DNA of 64,000 nt from Bacillota bacterium (GTDB taxonomy: Bacteria > Bacillota > Clostridia > Peptostreptococcales > Anaerovoracaceae): positions 28,398 to 92,397 of the forward strand of contig JAFPXY010000014.1 of assembly GCA_017394515.1 (NCBI GenBank), in the 5' to 3' direction. Made by a program: the position numbers and the translations under genes. The notes beneath the pieces were generated by a model. It was not told the DNA's origin. It did not search any database and saw only the letters and a program-made list of their open reading frames with translations. Shown here in pieces: positions 35,654 through 43,376 of the stretch (within the stretch, counting starts at the first letter, position 1; the number at the start of each line of letters is the position of its first letter).

Positions 35654-37098
35654 GAGGCAATCAGATCCCACGAATAAAAATTGAACCTGCGAGAACCGGA
35701 ACAGATGGCAAAGGAGCCGCAATGCTTATGCAGGCATACGGATGCGAGTTAGATCCCTGGCAAGAGCTCATACTAGATTGCTGGCTGGGCAAGGATGAAA
35801 CAGGATCATATAATGTTACATCAGCAGGCCTCAGCATGGCTAGGCAGAACGGAAAAACAGAGCTGTTGATAGCCAGATGTTTTTATGGCCTGGTGGTTAA
35901 TGGTGAGAGGATCTTGTTTACTGCCCATCAGATGCGCAGTGTAAAAAAGGTGTTTAATCGCCTTGTAAATATGTTTACAGATAAGAGGCATCCAGAGATC
36001 CTTGCAGCAGTTCGCAGAATCCGTTATGGCCTCGGAGAGGAAAGCATTGAGCTCCTAAACGGAGGCCTAATAGAGTTTACTTCCAGGAGTAGACAAGTAG
36101 CCAGAGGCTATGAGGGAATCAGCCTAGTTGTTTATGATGAGTGCGCTGAGCTTACAGATGATCAAGCTGAGAGCATCATGAGCACACTGAGTGCCAGCAA
36201 AACCGGAACAAGGCAGCTCTTATATGTAGGTACTCCCCCTTACCCAGGATGCACAGGAGAAGTTTTTGGGCGATTCCGTCAATCCTGCATAATCTCTTAT
36301 GGTAAAGGCGAGGCAAGGAATGTGAGCTGGCATGAATGGAGCATAGCTGCAGACAGCTTGCAGGAAGTGGATCTGGCAGATAAAGCCCTGTGGTACCAGG
36401 TAAACCCTGCCCTCGGATATCGTCTTACAGAGGAGTTTACTGCAGAAGAGTTTAACACTTTAAGCCCTATAGGATTTGCCAGAGAGCGCCTAGGCTTATG
36501 GATGAAAAATCAAAGCTCTACTACAGGATCTGAGCTGGCTATAGAGGAAGAGCTCTGGGATAGCTGCAGGAGTGATGAGGAGCGCCCAGATGGCAAAGTG
36601 GCCTATGGGGTCAAGTTTACTCCGGATGGATCTGAAGTAGTGCTGGCAGGTGCAGTGATCGCTAAGGATGGCAAGGCTCGTATTACTCTACTAGCAGCAG
36701 AACCTACAGGCAAAGGCATTTCCTGGCTGGCAGAATGGCTTAATGATAGATACAAAACAGCCTCCTGCGTAGTAATTGATGGGCGCAATGGCTCAGATGT
36801 TCTTATAGACAAAATAAGAGATACCTGGAAGCTCCGGGATTCAGTTATAAAGCCATCTGCGCAGAATGTAATAGCTGCAGCCTCACTGCTTAAGAATGAG
36901 CTCATAGAAAAAACAGTAACATGGTACTCCAAGCAGGATCTTCTCCGGGAAAGCGCCATAACTTCTACCAAGAGATCCATTAGTGGAGGCTGGGGATTTG
37001 GTGGGCAAACAAGCGCTCCTATAGAGGCCTGTAGCCTGGCTCTATGGGGCTGCAGGACTAGCAAGCGCAATCCTAGCAAAAAGATGCGCATAGGATAG
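35650..37098 (+). CDS. terL: Terminase large subunit
   Basis: Packaging motor ATPase and nuclease, 482 residues. The ATPase part has Walker A MARQNGKT (63-70) and Walker B VVYDECAEL (160-168), with the motif III region LLYVGTPPYPG. The nuclease part begins at about 300 (VAYGVKFTPDGSEV) and has acidic residues in CVVIDGRNGSDVLID. The length is within the range of the family, so it looks functional. A satellite with its own TerL is unusual compared with the better-known SaPI-type islands, which carry only TerS. Confidence 0.92.
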   Translation: MRGNQIPRIKIEPARTGTDGKGAAMLMQAYGCELDPWQELILDCWLGKDETGSYNVTSAGLSMARQNGKTELLIARCFYGLVVNGERILFTAHQMRSVKKVFNRLVNMFTDKRHPEILAAVRRIRYGLGEESIELLNGGLIEFTSRSRQVARGYEGISLVVYDECAELTDDQAESIMSTLSASKTGTRQLLYVGTPPYPGCTGEVFGRFRQSCIISYGKGEARNVSWHEWSIAADSLQEVDLADKALWYQVNPALGYRLTEEFTAEEFNTLSPIGFARERLGLWMKNQSSTTGSELAIEEELWDSCRSDEERPDGKVAYGVKFTPDGSEVVLAGAVIAKDGKARITLLAAEPTGKGISWLAEWLNDRYKTASCVVIDGRNGSDVLIDKIRDTWKLRDSVIKPSAQNVIAAASLLKNELIEKTVTWYSKQDLLRESAITSTKRSISGGWGFGGQTSAPIEACSLALWGCRTSKRNPSKKMRIG

Positions 37099-37109
37099 GA
37101 GCCAAAGCC

Positions 37110-37262
37110 ATGACAATTTGGATACCATACAAAGCTAAGCCTCATGAAAAGAACAGGCCAAGAAACACACGAACAAAGCAATATCACTGCAGGATCTGTG
37201 GCAGGACTATAGCCAGAGGATCAATCTGCCCTACTTGTTTGATAAAAAAGAAGGAGTCTTAA
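37110..37262 (+). CDS. 50-residue zinc-ribbon protein
   Basis: Short frame from ATG 37110 with TAGGAG upstream. Two CxxC pairs (HCRICGR and CPTCLI) and a basic N-terminus make a zinc ribbon. It starts 11 bases after the TerL stop. Function unknown; it may bind DNA or terminase. Confidence 0.65.
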   Translation: MTIWIPYKAKPHEKNRPRNTRTKQYHCRICGRTIARGSICPTCLIKKKES

Positions 37263-37267
37263 GAGGA

Positions 37268-37690
37268 ATGAATATTGACGATGTAAAAAAGCAAATAGAA
37301 CAGCGCACAGGTGTGCCAGCTATGCTCTTAAATGGTGAAACTGTAGAGGAAAATATAGCTCGTGCAAAAGCCCTGTTAGCATATAAAAAGCAACATGAAG
37401 AGGAACAGCCTAAGAGCACCAGGGAGCAATTTAGAGAATGGATCTGGAGTGAGGCAGGTATAGAACCGGATAAGAATGATGCTACAACCCTTTTAGTGGA
37501 TCTCCAGGAAGCTGCTCGATTAGAGGCAGGAGGATATCCAAAGGTATCGGATGGAGGCACAAGCGCTGTATCTGAGTTTGCCTCACAAGACACACGATCA
37601 ACAGAGCAAAAGTTTATAGAGTGGTTCCAAGGTGTATCTGCTTTTGATCCTGCTGACGATCTAAGTGGATTTAAGCAGCACACAAAGTAA
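37268..37690 (+). CDS. Acidic protein after terminase, function unknown
   Basis: 140 residues from ATG 37268 (AGAGGA directly upstream), 5 bases after the zinc-ribbon stop. The N-terminus (VKKQIEQRTGVPAMLLNGETVEENIARAKALLAYK) repeats features seen after terminase genes in phages. The rest is acidic with a WF-containing end (STEQKFIEWFQGV). There are no signs of a portal or protease. It could act in packaging or helper interference. Confidence 0.55.
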   Translation: MNIDDVKKQIEQRTGVPAMLLNGETVEENIARAKALLAYKKQHEEEQPKSTREQFREWIWSEAGIEPDKNDATTLLVDLQEAARLEAGGYPKVSDGGTSAVSEFASQDTRSTEQKFIEWFQGVSAFDPADDLSGFKQHTK

Positions 37691-37717
37691 AATCCAAAAT
37701 AAGTGTAGTATAATAAA

Positions 37718-38125
37718 ATGGATGTAAAAGGCTACCTGCGCCTATATGAGGACTCACTAAGGCACTCCCTTCTTATACAAGAAGAGCGCAAGGAAGAGCT
37801 GGCAATGATCAAAGGGCTCAGATCCAAGATTAATGGCACTGATGATCTAAAACTCCAGCAATCACTAGATAAACTAACGATCACTGCACTAAAGATAAAA
37901 GAAGATCCAAAAGCAGTTCGCCTCCGGGAAGAGATCTTAACCATAATAGAAGATGTACCTGGCATTAAAGGAGAGATCCTGCATCTGCGTTATATCGATT
38001 TCATGAAGTGGGAAAACATAGAGCACAAGATATATCTTTCTGGGAGGCGCATAAGAGGAATACATAAGGAAGCACTAGAAGAGCTGAGATCTGTACTGAT
38101 CTCTAAAGGCATAGATATTGATTAG
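37718..38125 (+). CDS. Late transcription regulator, ArpU/sigma-like
   Basis: 135 residues. The C-terminal half has a sigma-region-4-like helix-turn-helix (KGEILHLRYIDFMKWENIEHKIYLSGRRIRGIHKEALEELRS). Phage proteins of the ArpU/RinA/DUF1492 group with this form control late genes. The N-terminal half is helical. No clear RBS; the ATG is 28 bases after the previous stop. Confidence 0.7.
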   Translation: MDVKGYLRLYEDSLRHSLLIQEERKEELAMIKGLRSKINGTDDLKLQQSLDKLTITALKIKEDPKAVRLREEILTIIEDVPGIKGEILHLRYIDFMKWENIEHKIYLSGRRIRGIHKEALEELRSVLISKGIDID

Positions 38126-38151
38126 ACATTAAACAAAGGCAGGAGATAATA

Positions 38152-38340
38152 ATGGCAAGAGAGATAGAGTGCCCTATCTGTGGGCGAGTATTTGAAACAA
38201 CAAAACCTAACAAGAGATATTGCAGTTTTATCTGCAGAGAAGCCGGGCGCAATCTTAAGCGCCTGCAGTGGGAGGATAGTCATCCTGGCTACAATGCTGA
38301 ATATGCAAAGGAATATCGCAAGAGATTGAAAACAAAATAA
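38152..38340 (+). CDS. 62-residue zinc-finger protein
   Basis: AGGAG upstream. The cysteines CPICGR and YCSFICRE form one zinc finger. The rest is basic and helical (NAEYAKEYRKRLKTK). Last gene of the element. Small proteins of this form are common in Firmicute phages; function unknown. Confidence 0.7.
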   Translation: MAREIECPICGRVFETTKPNKRYCSFICREAGRNLKRLQWEDSHPGYNAEYAKEYRKRLKTK

Positions 38341-38417
38341 TAGACAGCTCCTTTCATTTTGCCTCAATATATAAGCAGGTACTAGGTTTCTTGTAGCTAG
38401 CATCTGCGCCAGAGATC

Positions 38418-38441
38418 AGCGCCCTTTTTAGGGCGCTTTTC
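38418..38441 (+). terminator. Terminator of the rightward satellite operon
   Basis: AGCGCCC-TTTTTA-GGGCGCT hairpin followed by TTTCT. Confidence 0.8.
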
Positions 38442-38575
38442 TCAGCCTCAAAATGGCTCTCTCAGCGAGTTTCTCCATGCTTATGACAAGTAATATATTT
38501 AGGTCTATGCCCTGCTCTATCGATTAACCAGCAGGAGCATTTTTTGCGAGATCCTGCAAGGCCATCCAAAACTAA

Positions 38576-38597
38576 ATGGTTAAATAGTGGTTAAATG
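38576..38597. repeat. Two 11-base arm-type repeats, right end
   Basis: ATGGTTAAATA and GTGGTTAAATG in tandem at 11 bases, same orientation as the three copies at 29116-29148. Confidence 0.6.
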
Positions 38598-38627
38598 ATA
38601 AAAAATGCATGATGTTAGAGCAAAGAA

Positions 38628-38659
38628 AAACCCTTGAAAGCCTTATGTTTCAAGGGTTT
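38628..38659 (-). terminator. Element-supplied terminator for tRNA-Thr
   Basis: AAACCCTTGAAA / TTTCAAGGGTTT 12-bp perfect stem with an 8-base loop, 2 bases downstream of the tRNA 3' end on the minus strand; TTTTTC follows. Confidence 0.75.
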
Positions 38660-38661
38660 GC

Positions 38662-38699
38662 TGGAGCTAGTGGTGGGAATCGAACCCACAACCTGCTCA
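38662..38699. repeat. Attachment site copy within tRNA-Thr
   Basis: 38 bases identical to 28924-28961. It starts at the tRNA 3' CCA and reaches the anticodon stem. Confidence 0.92.
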
Positions 38700-38736
38700 T
38701 TACGAATGAGCTGCTCTGCCATTGAGCCACACTAGC
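38662..38736 (-). tRNA. tRNA-Thr (anticodon CGU), host of the integration
   Basis: 75 bases on the minus strand. The acceptor arms GCTAGTG / CACTAGC pair and CCA is encoded. The anticodon loop reads T-CGT-AAT between CTCAT and ATGAG. The T-arm is GTGGG-TTCGATT-CCCAC. The 3' 38 bases are the attachment core and are supplied by the element, so the tRNA stays intact. Confidence 0.95.
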
Positions 38737-38778
38737 AGAACATGCCGAACATCGCCGGCATCTTAGCTTAGCTTAGTT

Positions 38779-38809
38779 AAAAAAGGCAAGCCACGAGGTG
38801 GCTTGCCTT
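38779..38809 (-). terminator. Terminator of rpmF
   Basis: AAGGCAAGCCAC-CTC-GTGGCTTGCCTT hairpin followed by a T-run on the minus strand, between rpmF and tRNA-Thr. Confidence 0.9.
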
Positions 38810-38822
38810 CAGTAAACATAGC

Positions 38823-39002
38823 TTATGCTTCAGCCACGATTTCTTTTCCATCATAGTAGTTGCAATTAGGGCAAACTCTATGAGGAAGCTTGGGCTGGTG
38901 GCACTGAGGGCAAATGCATAATCCGGGAGCTGCCATCTTCATGTTAGCTGCCTGACGGGAATTTCTCTTTGCCTTTGAAGTTCTTCTTTTAGGTACTGCC
39001 AT
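38823..39002 (-). CDS. rpmF: 50S ribosomal protein L32
   Basis: 59-residue ribosomal protein, too short for many gene callers. It starts MAVPKRRTSKAKRNSRQA and has the four zinc cysteines CICPQCH and CPNC, so it is the zinc-binding form. RBS GGAGG 9 bases before the ATG. The usual upstream partner yceD (DUF177) is absent; ackA lies upstream instead. It has its own promoter and a leader of about 100 bases. Confidence 0.97.
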   Translation of the reverse strand: MAVPKRRTSKAKRNSRQAANMKMAAPGLCICPQCHQPKLPHRVCPNCNYYDGKEIVAEA

Positions 39003-39107
39003 ATCCTAACACCTCCATCATTTGTATTTCATGGGATCAGGGCCTGATAGTCGGATACTCCGTGGAGTATCTCTCACACCCTGCCCAAATTAATCGTCAA
39101 CTACTTG

Positions 39108-39136
39108 ATATTACTTGAAAATCAAAGCTTTGTCAA
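39108..39136 (-). promoter_or_regulatory. Promoter of rpmF
   Basis: TTGACA, 17-base spacer, TAATAT on the minus strand. The leader contains a hairpin, GATACTCC-GT-GGAGTATC, near 39053-39070. Confidence 0.75.
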
Positions 39137-39190
39137 CACATTTTTAATCAAATAGCCAAAAAATCCGTATCCCATATATTGGGTACTGTC

Positions 39191-39214
39191 GGCCTCGGGA
39201 TCATTCCCGAGGCC
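39191..39214 (-). terminator. Stem-loop after ackA
   Basis: GGCCTCGGGA-ATGA-TCCCGAGGCC perfect 10-bp stem, 57 bases after the ackA stop. No T-run follows, so it may only protect the 3' end of the mRNA. Confidence 0.6.
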
Positions 39215-39270
39215 AACATGTTTACTTTACTTGGTTCGTACTTTGTCCGTACTTGCTTCCTTCCGAAGAA

Positions 39271-40470
39271 TTACAGAGCCTTTACGATCTGATAAGTATC
39301 TCTTGCGATCATGAGCTCTTCGTTTGTAGGGATCAGAAGAACGCTTACTCTTGCATCATCAGGTGAGATGATGGTCTCTTTGCCTCTGATCTTGTTCTTA
39401 AGAGGATCGATCTTGATGCCAAGGTTTCCAAGGTCGTGGCAGATGAGTTCTCTCATGGTAATGTCGTTTTCACCAACGCCTGCGGTGAATACGATAGCGT
39501 CGCATCCGTTCATCTCAGCGATATAAGCTCCGATGTAGAATCTTACCTTGTGGGCGAATACCTTAAGAGCGAGGGCTGCTCTCTCGTTGCCTTCTTCGAT
39601 GGCAGCTTCGATGTCTCTGAAGTCGGAGGATACGCCGGAGATTCCGAGTACGCCGGACTTCTTGTTGAGTATGTTGTTAGCTTCGCCGGGCTTAAGGCCT
39701 TCCTTCTCTCTGATGTAAGTTACGAGAGCGGGGTCGATATCGCCGGAACGAGTTCCCATTACGAGACCTTCAAGAGGAGTGAATCCCATGGATGTGTCGA
39801 TGCACTTACCTCTCTTAATAGCGGATACGGAAGCACCGTTTCCAAGGTGGCAAGTGATGAGCTTCAGATCTTCAAGCTCTACGTTCAGCATTTCAGCAGC
39901 TCTGCGTGCAACATACTTGTGGGATGTGCCGTGGAAGCCGTAACGTCTGATGTGATACTTTGTATAGTATTCATAAGGAAGCGCATAGAGATAGCTCTCA
40001 GGCGGCATGGTCTGATGGAAAGCTGTATCGAATACGGCAACCATCGGTGTGTCGGGCATCAGAGCCTTGCATGCGTTGATACCTGCGATGTTGGGAGGAT
40101 TGTGAAGAGGTGCGATCTCGCAGCACTCTTCTATGTCCTTCATTACCTTTTCGGTGATGAGTACGGAATCAGCGTACTTTTCTCCGCCGTGTACTACACG
40201 ATGTCCTACTGCTCCGATCTCGCTCATGTCCTTAACAACGCCGTGTTCAGGATCCTGGATTGCTGCCAGAACCTGTGCGATAGCGTCTTCGTGGTTAGCC
40301 ATGGGAGTTTCAAGTTTGAACTTGTCCATACCGATCTTTTCATGAGTGATGACGGAGCCATCGATGCCGATCTTTTCAACAAGACCTTTGCAAAGAAGTG
40401 TCTCATTGGTCATATCAAGGATCTGATACTTCAGTGAGGAACTTCCGCAGTTGATTACTAAAATTTTCAT
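39271..40470 (-). CDS. ackA: Acetate kinase
   Basis: Converts acetyl phosphate and ADP to acetate and ATP, the last step of acetate fermentation. 399 residues, complete. The N-terminal [10 protein letters not shown] phosphate loop, [10 protein letters not shown], the [12 protein letters not shown] signature and FTAGVGEND are present. A consensus promoter lies inside the end of tmcAL just upstream. No pta gene is adjacent, though pta-ackA is a common pair. Confidence 0.98.
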   Translation of the reverse strand: MKILVINCGSSSLKYQILDMTNETLLCKGLVEKIGIDGSVITHEKIGMDKFKLETPMANHEDAIAQVLAAIQDPEHGVVKDMSEIGAVGHRVVHGGEKYADSVLITEKVMKDIEECCEIAPLHNPPNIAGINACKALMPDTPMVAVFDTAFHQTMPPESYLYALPYEYYTKYHIRRYGFHGTSHKYVARRAAEMLNVELEDLKLITCHLGNGASVSAIKRGKCIDTSMGFTPLEGLVMGTRSGDIDPALVTYIREKEGLKPGEANNILNKKSGVLGISGVSSDFRDIEAAIEEGNERAALALKVFAHKVRFYIGAYIAEMNGCDAIVFTAGVGENDITMRELICHDLGNLGIKIDPLKNKIRGKETIISPDDARVSVLLIPTNEELMIARDTYQIVKAL

Positions 40471-40534
40471 GTGCTTTCTCCTTTTATCTTTTAAGTGAAA
40501 ATTATTAACGCAAAAATATCGCCTCTAAATTAAA

Positions 40535-40563
40535 ATTATATCCCAATTTTCTTATAATTTCAA
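40535..40563 (-). promoter_or_regulatory. Promoter of ackA, overlapping the end of tmcAL
   Basis: TTGAAA, 17-base spacer, TATAAT on the minus strand. The -35 lies inside the last codons of tmcAL. Confidence 0.75.
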
Positions 40564-41730
40564 TGGCTTTTTGACATATTCGGAGTTTAGATAAAGATCT
40601 CTTCCGAACATGGTGTTATACATGTCTGATGCTTTTATATCGAAGCTGACGGTGGTCTTTAGTTCAGGATGAATGCTTAGATCCTTCTTGATATTGTCTA
40701 TCACAGGAAGACCCGGTCCATCCTGCTTCTTTAGATTTTTCAGGTGCTCGGCGCCCTTCTCCCTGAATCCCAGCACGCGGATGTAGTTTCTGCCTTCCAA
40801 AACATCCTCTCTCCTGGTGTTCATCAAAGTGTGGATGAGCACGCGTTGTATCCTGGTCCTAGTGTAGCGCTTGGACTTAAGGGCTTCCACCAGTTTTTCG
40901 TAGGAATCTGCATAACGGAATTCTTCCTTAAGCTTTCTACCAAGGCCTTCTTCTGCTCCGTAGATCTCGTCAAGCTCAGCTCCATCAAGGGATGCAACTC
41001 TGGCCATTATAAAGGGAAGCATGTCTTCCGGACCCACGTATTCATGGCCGGCACGCTCTCTTACAAGGATCTCCGCAGTGTCTTCAGGGATCAAGCCCTT
41101 AACTCGAGCCATGTCGCCGTATTTCAAAAGATCCTTCCTGATCATGGTGGCTGAAGCCAGCCCTTCCTCTTCCAAAAGATCCCCGTGGCCCGCTCCCTTT
41201 CTTAGAATGGGTACGGGTTTCGCAGTCTCCATGTGACGAAGGTATTCCACAGCCAGGTTGTCGTTCGGTCCGTAGGCCTTTTCATCGCCGAGAACCATGG
41301 TCAGCGCTCTGGGATAGGAAACTCCTTCTTTTACCAGACCTTTTATTTCCTGAATCTGTTCATCGCTCAGATTCTTCCTGGCATCAGCTGCTTCGAGAAG
41401 TGCTTCCACATCGGCGGTCTCCGAACCGAAGGCAATGTAGTCTGCCCCAAGGGCTTCCAGTATGCTTACGCCGCTTTGGGCGAAGTAACCCGCGTTATTG
41501 CACGCAAAAATAAAGGGCATTTCCACCACCAGATCGAAACCGGCCTTTAAAGCCATCTCTGCCCTGGCCCACTTGTCCACTATGGCAGGCTCACCGCGCT
41601 GGGTGAAGTTTCCGGATATGGCAGCTATGGCCACATCCGCTTCGGTCTTCTTAAGAGCTTCCTTAAGATGGTACTCGTGCCCTAGATGGAAAGGTTCGTA
41701 TTCTGCTATGATTCCAAGAACCTTAGGCAT
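40552..41730 (-). CDS. tmcAL: tRNA(Met) cytidine acetate ligase
   Basis: Makes N4-acetylcytidine at the wobble base of elongator tRNA-Met from acetate and ATP. 392 residues. The nucleotidyltransferase motif (GIIAEYEPFHLGHEYHL, HxGH) and the SGNFTQRGEPAIVDKWARAEMAL segment are typical of TmcAL (YlbM). It lies directly upstream of ackA, whose product acetate is its substrate. It overlaps the upstream small gene by 8 bases. Confidence 0.94.
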   Translation of the reverse strand: MPKVLGIIAEYEPFHLGHEYHLKEALKKTEADVAIAAISGNFTQRGEPAIVDKWARAEMALKAGFDLVVEMPFIFACNNAGYFAQSGVSILEALGADYIAFGSETADVEALLEAADARKNLSDEQIQEIKGLVKEGVSYPRALTMVLGDEKAYGPNDNLAVEYLRHMETAKPVPILRKGAGHGDLLEEEGLASATMIRKDLLKYGDMARVKGLIPEDTAEILVRERAGHEYVGPEDMLPFIMARVASLDGAELDEIYGAEEGLGRKLKEEFRYADSYEKLVEALKSKRYTRTRIQRVLIHTLMNTRREDVLEGRNYIRVLGFREKGAEHLKNLKKQDGPGLPVIDNIKKDLSIHPELKTTVSFDIKASDMYNTMFGRDLYLNSEYVKKPLKL

Positions 41731-41977
41731 CTCGTTCCTCTCGTCCTTCCGCCGCCAGGGCCATTAGCTCCGCGATCTCTTCTTCTGTCAGTCTCATGAC
41801 CCTGCAGGCCTTTAAAATGACCTCATCGCTGTCTGGCACGAAATCGCTGTTGACGCACATGTTGGTGAAGTTCATGGCTCCTATGCCTGTCTGGCTGAAG
41901 GAACAGACTCCGCTTCCTATGGCGCGGTCGTATTTACGCATGAAAAGCTGTGCAAATTTAAGTTTGTCGTCGATCAT
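41723..41977 (-). CDS. 84-residue conserved small protein, function unknown
   Basis: RBS GGAG in GGAGCAAAAAATG. One domain containing FAQLFMRKYDRAIGSG, NFTNMCVNSDFVPDSDEVI and an acidic C-terminal helix. The gene lies between murI and tmcAL with an 8-base overlap to the latter. I do not recognise a family. Confidence 0.6.
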   Translation of the reverse strand: MIDDKLKFAQLFMRKYDRAIGSGVCSFSQTGIGAMNFTNMCVNSDFVPDSDEVILKACRVMRLTEEEIAELMALAAEGREERDA

Positions 41978-42005
41978 TTTTTGCTCCTTGATGGCTCTTA
42001 TCAGT

Positions 42006-42800
42006 TTAGTCCAGGTCCATGTTCAAAAGCTGCCAAGAAAGTTCTATCATTTTGGGATCGTCTGAGGAATTTAAGAAAGTAACCTCTCCTTTATGGTCAT
42101 CGTCCCTCAGCAGCCCTTCCTCATCCAGCCTTCTCCTGAGCTGTGAAGAAGTTCCCTTGGATCCGTCAATCAAGAGGATGTTCCTGTCGCCGAAATAGTT
42201 TTTCAGTTCCTTTTTCAGGAAGGGATAATGTGTGCAGCCAAGCACTATGGATTCCGTATCATCTGTCAGTACTGGTTTGAGGTTTTCATCAAAGAACTTT
42301 CTAAGACCTTCATGATCTCTGATGCCATCTTCAACGAATTCAGCAAGTCCCCAACATGTGAGTGGAACTATCTCCGCTTCATCCTTATACATGTTCATGA
42401 GTCTCTGATAATTCTCGAGTCTCATGGTCATAGGTGTGCCCATGACTATGATTCTGCCGCCCTGATTGCAGATTACAGCGGGTTTTACGGCAGGTTCGAT
42501 ACCGATTATAGGCATGTCGGTATAGTGCGCTCTCAAAGCCTTTATGGATGCAGAAGTTGCCGTATTGCAAGCGATAACCATAGCTTTGATGTTGTATTCC
42601 TGCCTGAGTTTTTCAACAACGTTGAAGGTTAGTTCCTGTACTTTTTCGGTTGTTCTGGTGCCATAGGGAACGTTGACCGAATCGCCGAAATATACAAAGT
42701 CTTCCTTGGGAAGCACCCTCACTGCTTCTCTTAATACAGAAATTCCACCCAGGCCTGAATCCATCATTCCAACCGGTCTTGTCTTATCATTATCCTTCAT
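42006..42800 (-). CDS. murI: Glutamate racemase
   Basis: Cofactor-free racemase giving D-glutamate for peptidoglycan. 264 residues. The two catalytic cysteines lie in ACNTATS and LGCTHYPF. The substrate loop MDSGLGGISVL and FGDSVNVPYG are conserved. RBS GAGGAGG. It sits in an operon with the murE-like gene several genes upstream. Confidence 0.96.
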   Translation of the reverse strand: MKDNDKTRPVGMMDSGLGGISVLREAVRVLPKEDFVYFGDSVNVPYGTRTTEKVQELTFNVVEKLRQEYNIKAMVIACNTATSASIKALRAHYTDMPIIGIEPAVKPAVICNQGGRIIVMGTPMTMRLENYQRLMNMYKDEAEIVPLTCWGLAEFVEDGIRDHEGLRKFFDENLKPVLTDDTESIVLGCTHYPFLKKELKNYFGDRNILLIDGSKGTSSQLRRRLDEEGLLRDDDHKGEVTFLNSSDDPKMIELSWQLLNMDLD

Positions 42801-42812
42801 AAACTTCCTCCT

Positions 42813-43376
42813 CTACTCCAAAGAATTATCATCTGATTCAGTCTGATCCTCTGCCAGAGTGATCATGTCCCCGAAGGTCATGATATATTCCTCCAGCGGA
42901 TAATTCATGGCTTCTGTGAAATCGTAAAAGTATTTATCTCCACCGAGAGCTTCCAGCCTTCTGTCGCAAAGAGCATCTCTCAGGGTTTCATCTTTTTCAG
43001 TAAGTCCATTGGTCTCAGTAAGGTAAACCTTGCTGTCCATGGAATACCATCTTCTGAACCTCTCCAGCTCTTCAGCCGCCTTAGCTGCCGTGGACAGTTC
43101 TTCGTAGTTTTTGATCATACCTGTAAGGCTTCTTCTTATATTTGAAAACAGGCTGTAGACCTCGGATTCGTGTTCCGGAATGAAGTCCATTATCTCTTCA
43201 AAGTAGTCGTCGATGAGTCCTGCGGTCTCTGCCTTGTCCAGGTTCTCCAGGAGTTCAGCCAGATGGGCGAACTCGATCTCGTCATCGCACTCGAAGTACT
43301 GTGCCACGTTTTCTAAGTATTTAAAATCTTCAGCTGTTTCTATGTCTAAAAGATCATAAAACTCTTGCTTGGTCAT
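42813..43376 (-). CDS. Acidic helical protein, function unknown
   Basis: 187 residues rich in Asp/Glu. RBS GGGAGG. Largely helical (EFYDLLDIETAEDFKYLENVAQYFE). No motif or family is recognised. The ATG overlaps the stop of the Mbeg1-like gene (ATGA), so the two products are probably made together. Confidence 0.6.
   Translation of the reverse strand: MTKQEFYDLLDIETAEDFKYLENVAQYFECDDEIEFAHLAELLENLDKAETAGLIDDYFEEIMDFIPEHESEVYSLFSNIRRSLTGMIKNYEELSTAAKAAEELERFRRWYSMDSKVYLTETNGLTEKDETLRDALCDRRLEALGGDKYFYDFTEAMNYPLEEYIMTFGDMITLAEDQTESDDNSLE

Larger units (their letters stand above)
38341..38661. other. Right end of the satellite, no gene
   Basis: Holds a bidirectional terminator (38418-38441), two 11-base arm-type repeats (38576-38597) and the hairpin that now ends tRNA-Thr (38628-38659). 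Nothing else is recognisable in the remaining 150 or so bases. Confidence 0.75.
28924..38699. mobile_element. Integrated phage-satellite-like element in tRNA-Thr
   Basis: A 9.8-kb element bounded by a perfect 38-base direct repeat that equals the 3' part of tRNA-Thr(CGU). Gene order: integrase, small Cys-rich protein and repressor leftward. Rightward come excisionase-like, second HTH, replication initiator, small protein, DnaB-like helicase, coiled-coil protein, HNH, TerS, TerL, zinc ribbon, unknown protein, late regulator and zinc finger. No portal, head, tail or lysis gene is present. This is the layout of a phage-inducible island or a reduced prophage. Genes are packed and have a more A/T-rich, AGA/ATA-rich codon use than the flanks. 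Confidence 0.88.

Noticed and set aside
28924..38699. Complete prophage
   Set aside because: No portal, protease, capsid, tail or lysis genes are present; only about 9.8 kb between perfect attachment repeats.
39053..39070. Riboswitch or L32 autoregulatory leader
   Set aside because: Only a short 8-bp hairpin is seen in the rpmF leader; no known leader structure can be supported.
39436..40437. 333-residue plus-strand frame opposite ackA
   Set aside because: Antisense shadow of acetate kinase; composition follows the ackA codons in reverse.
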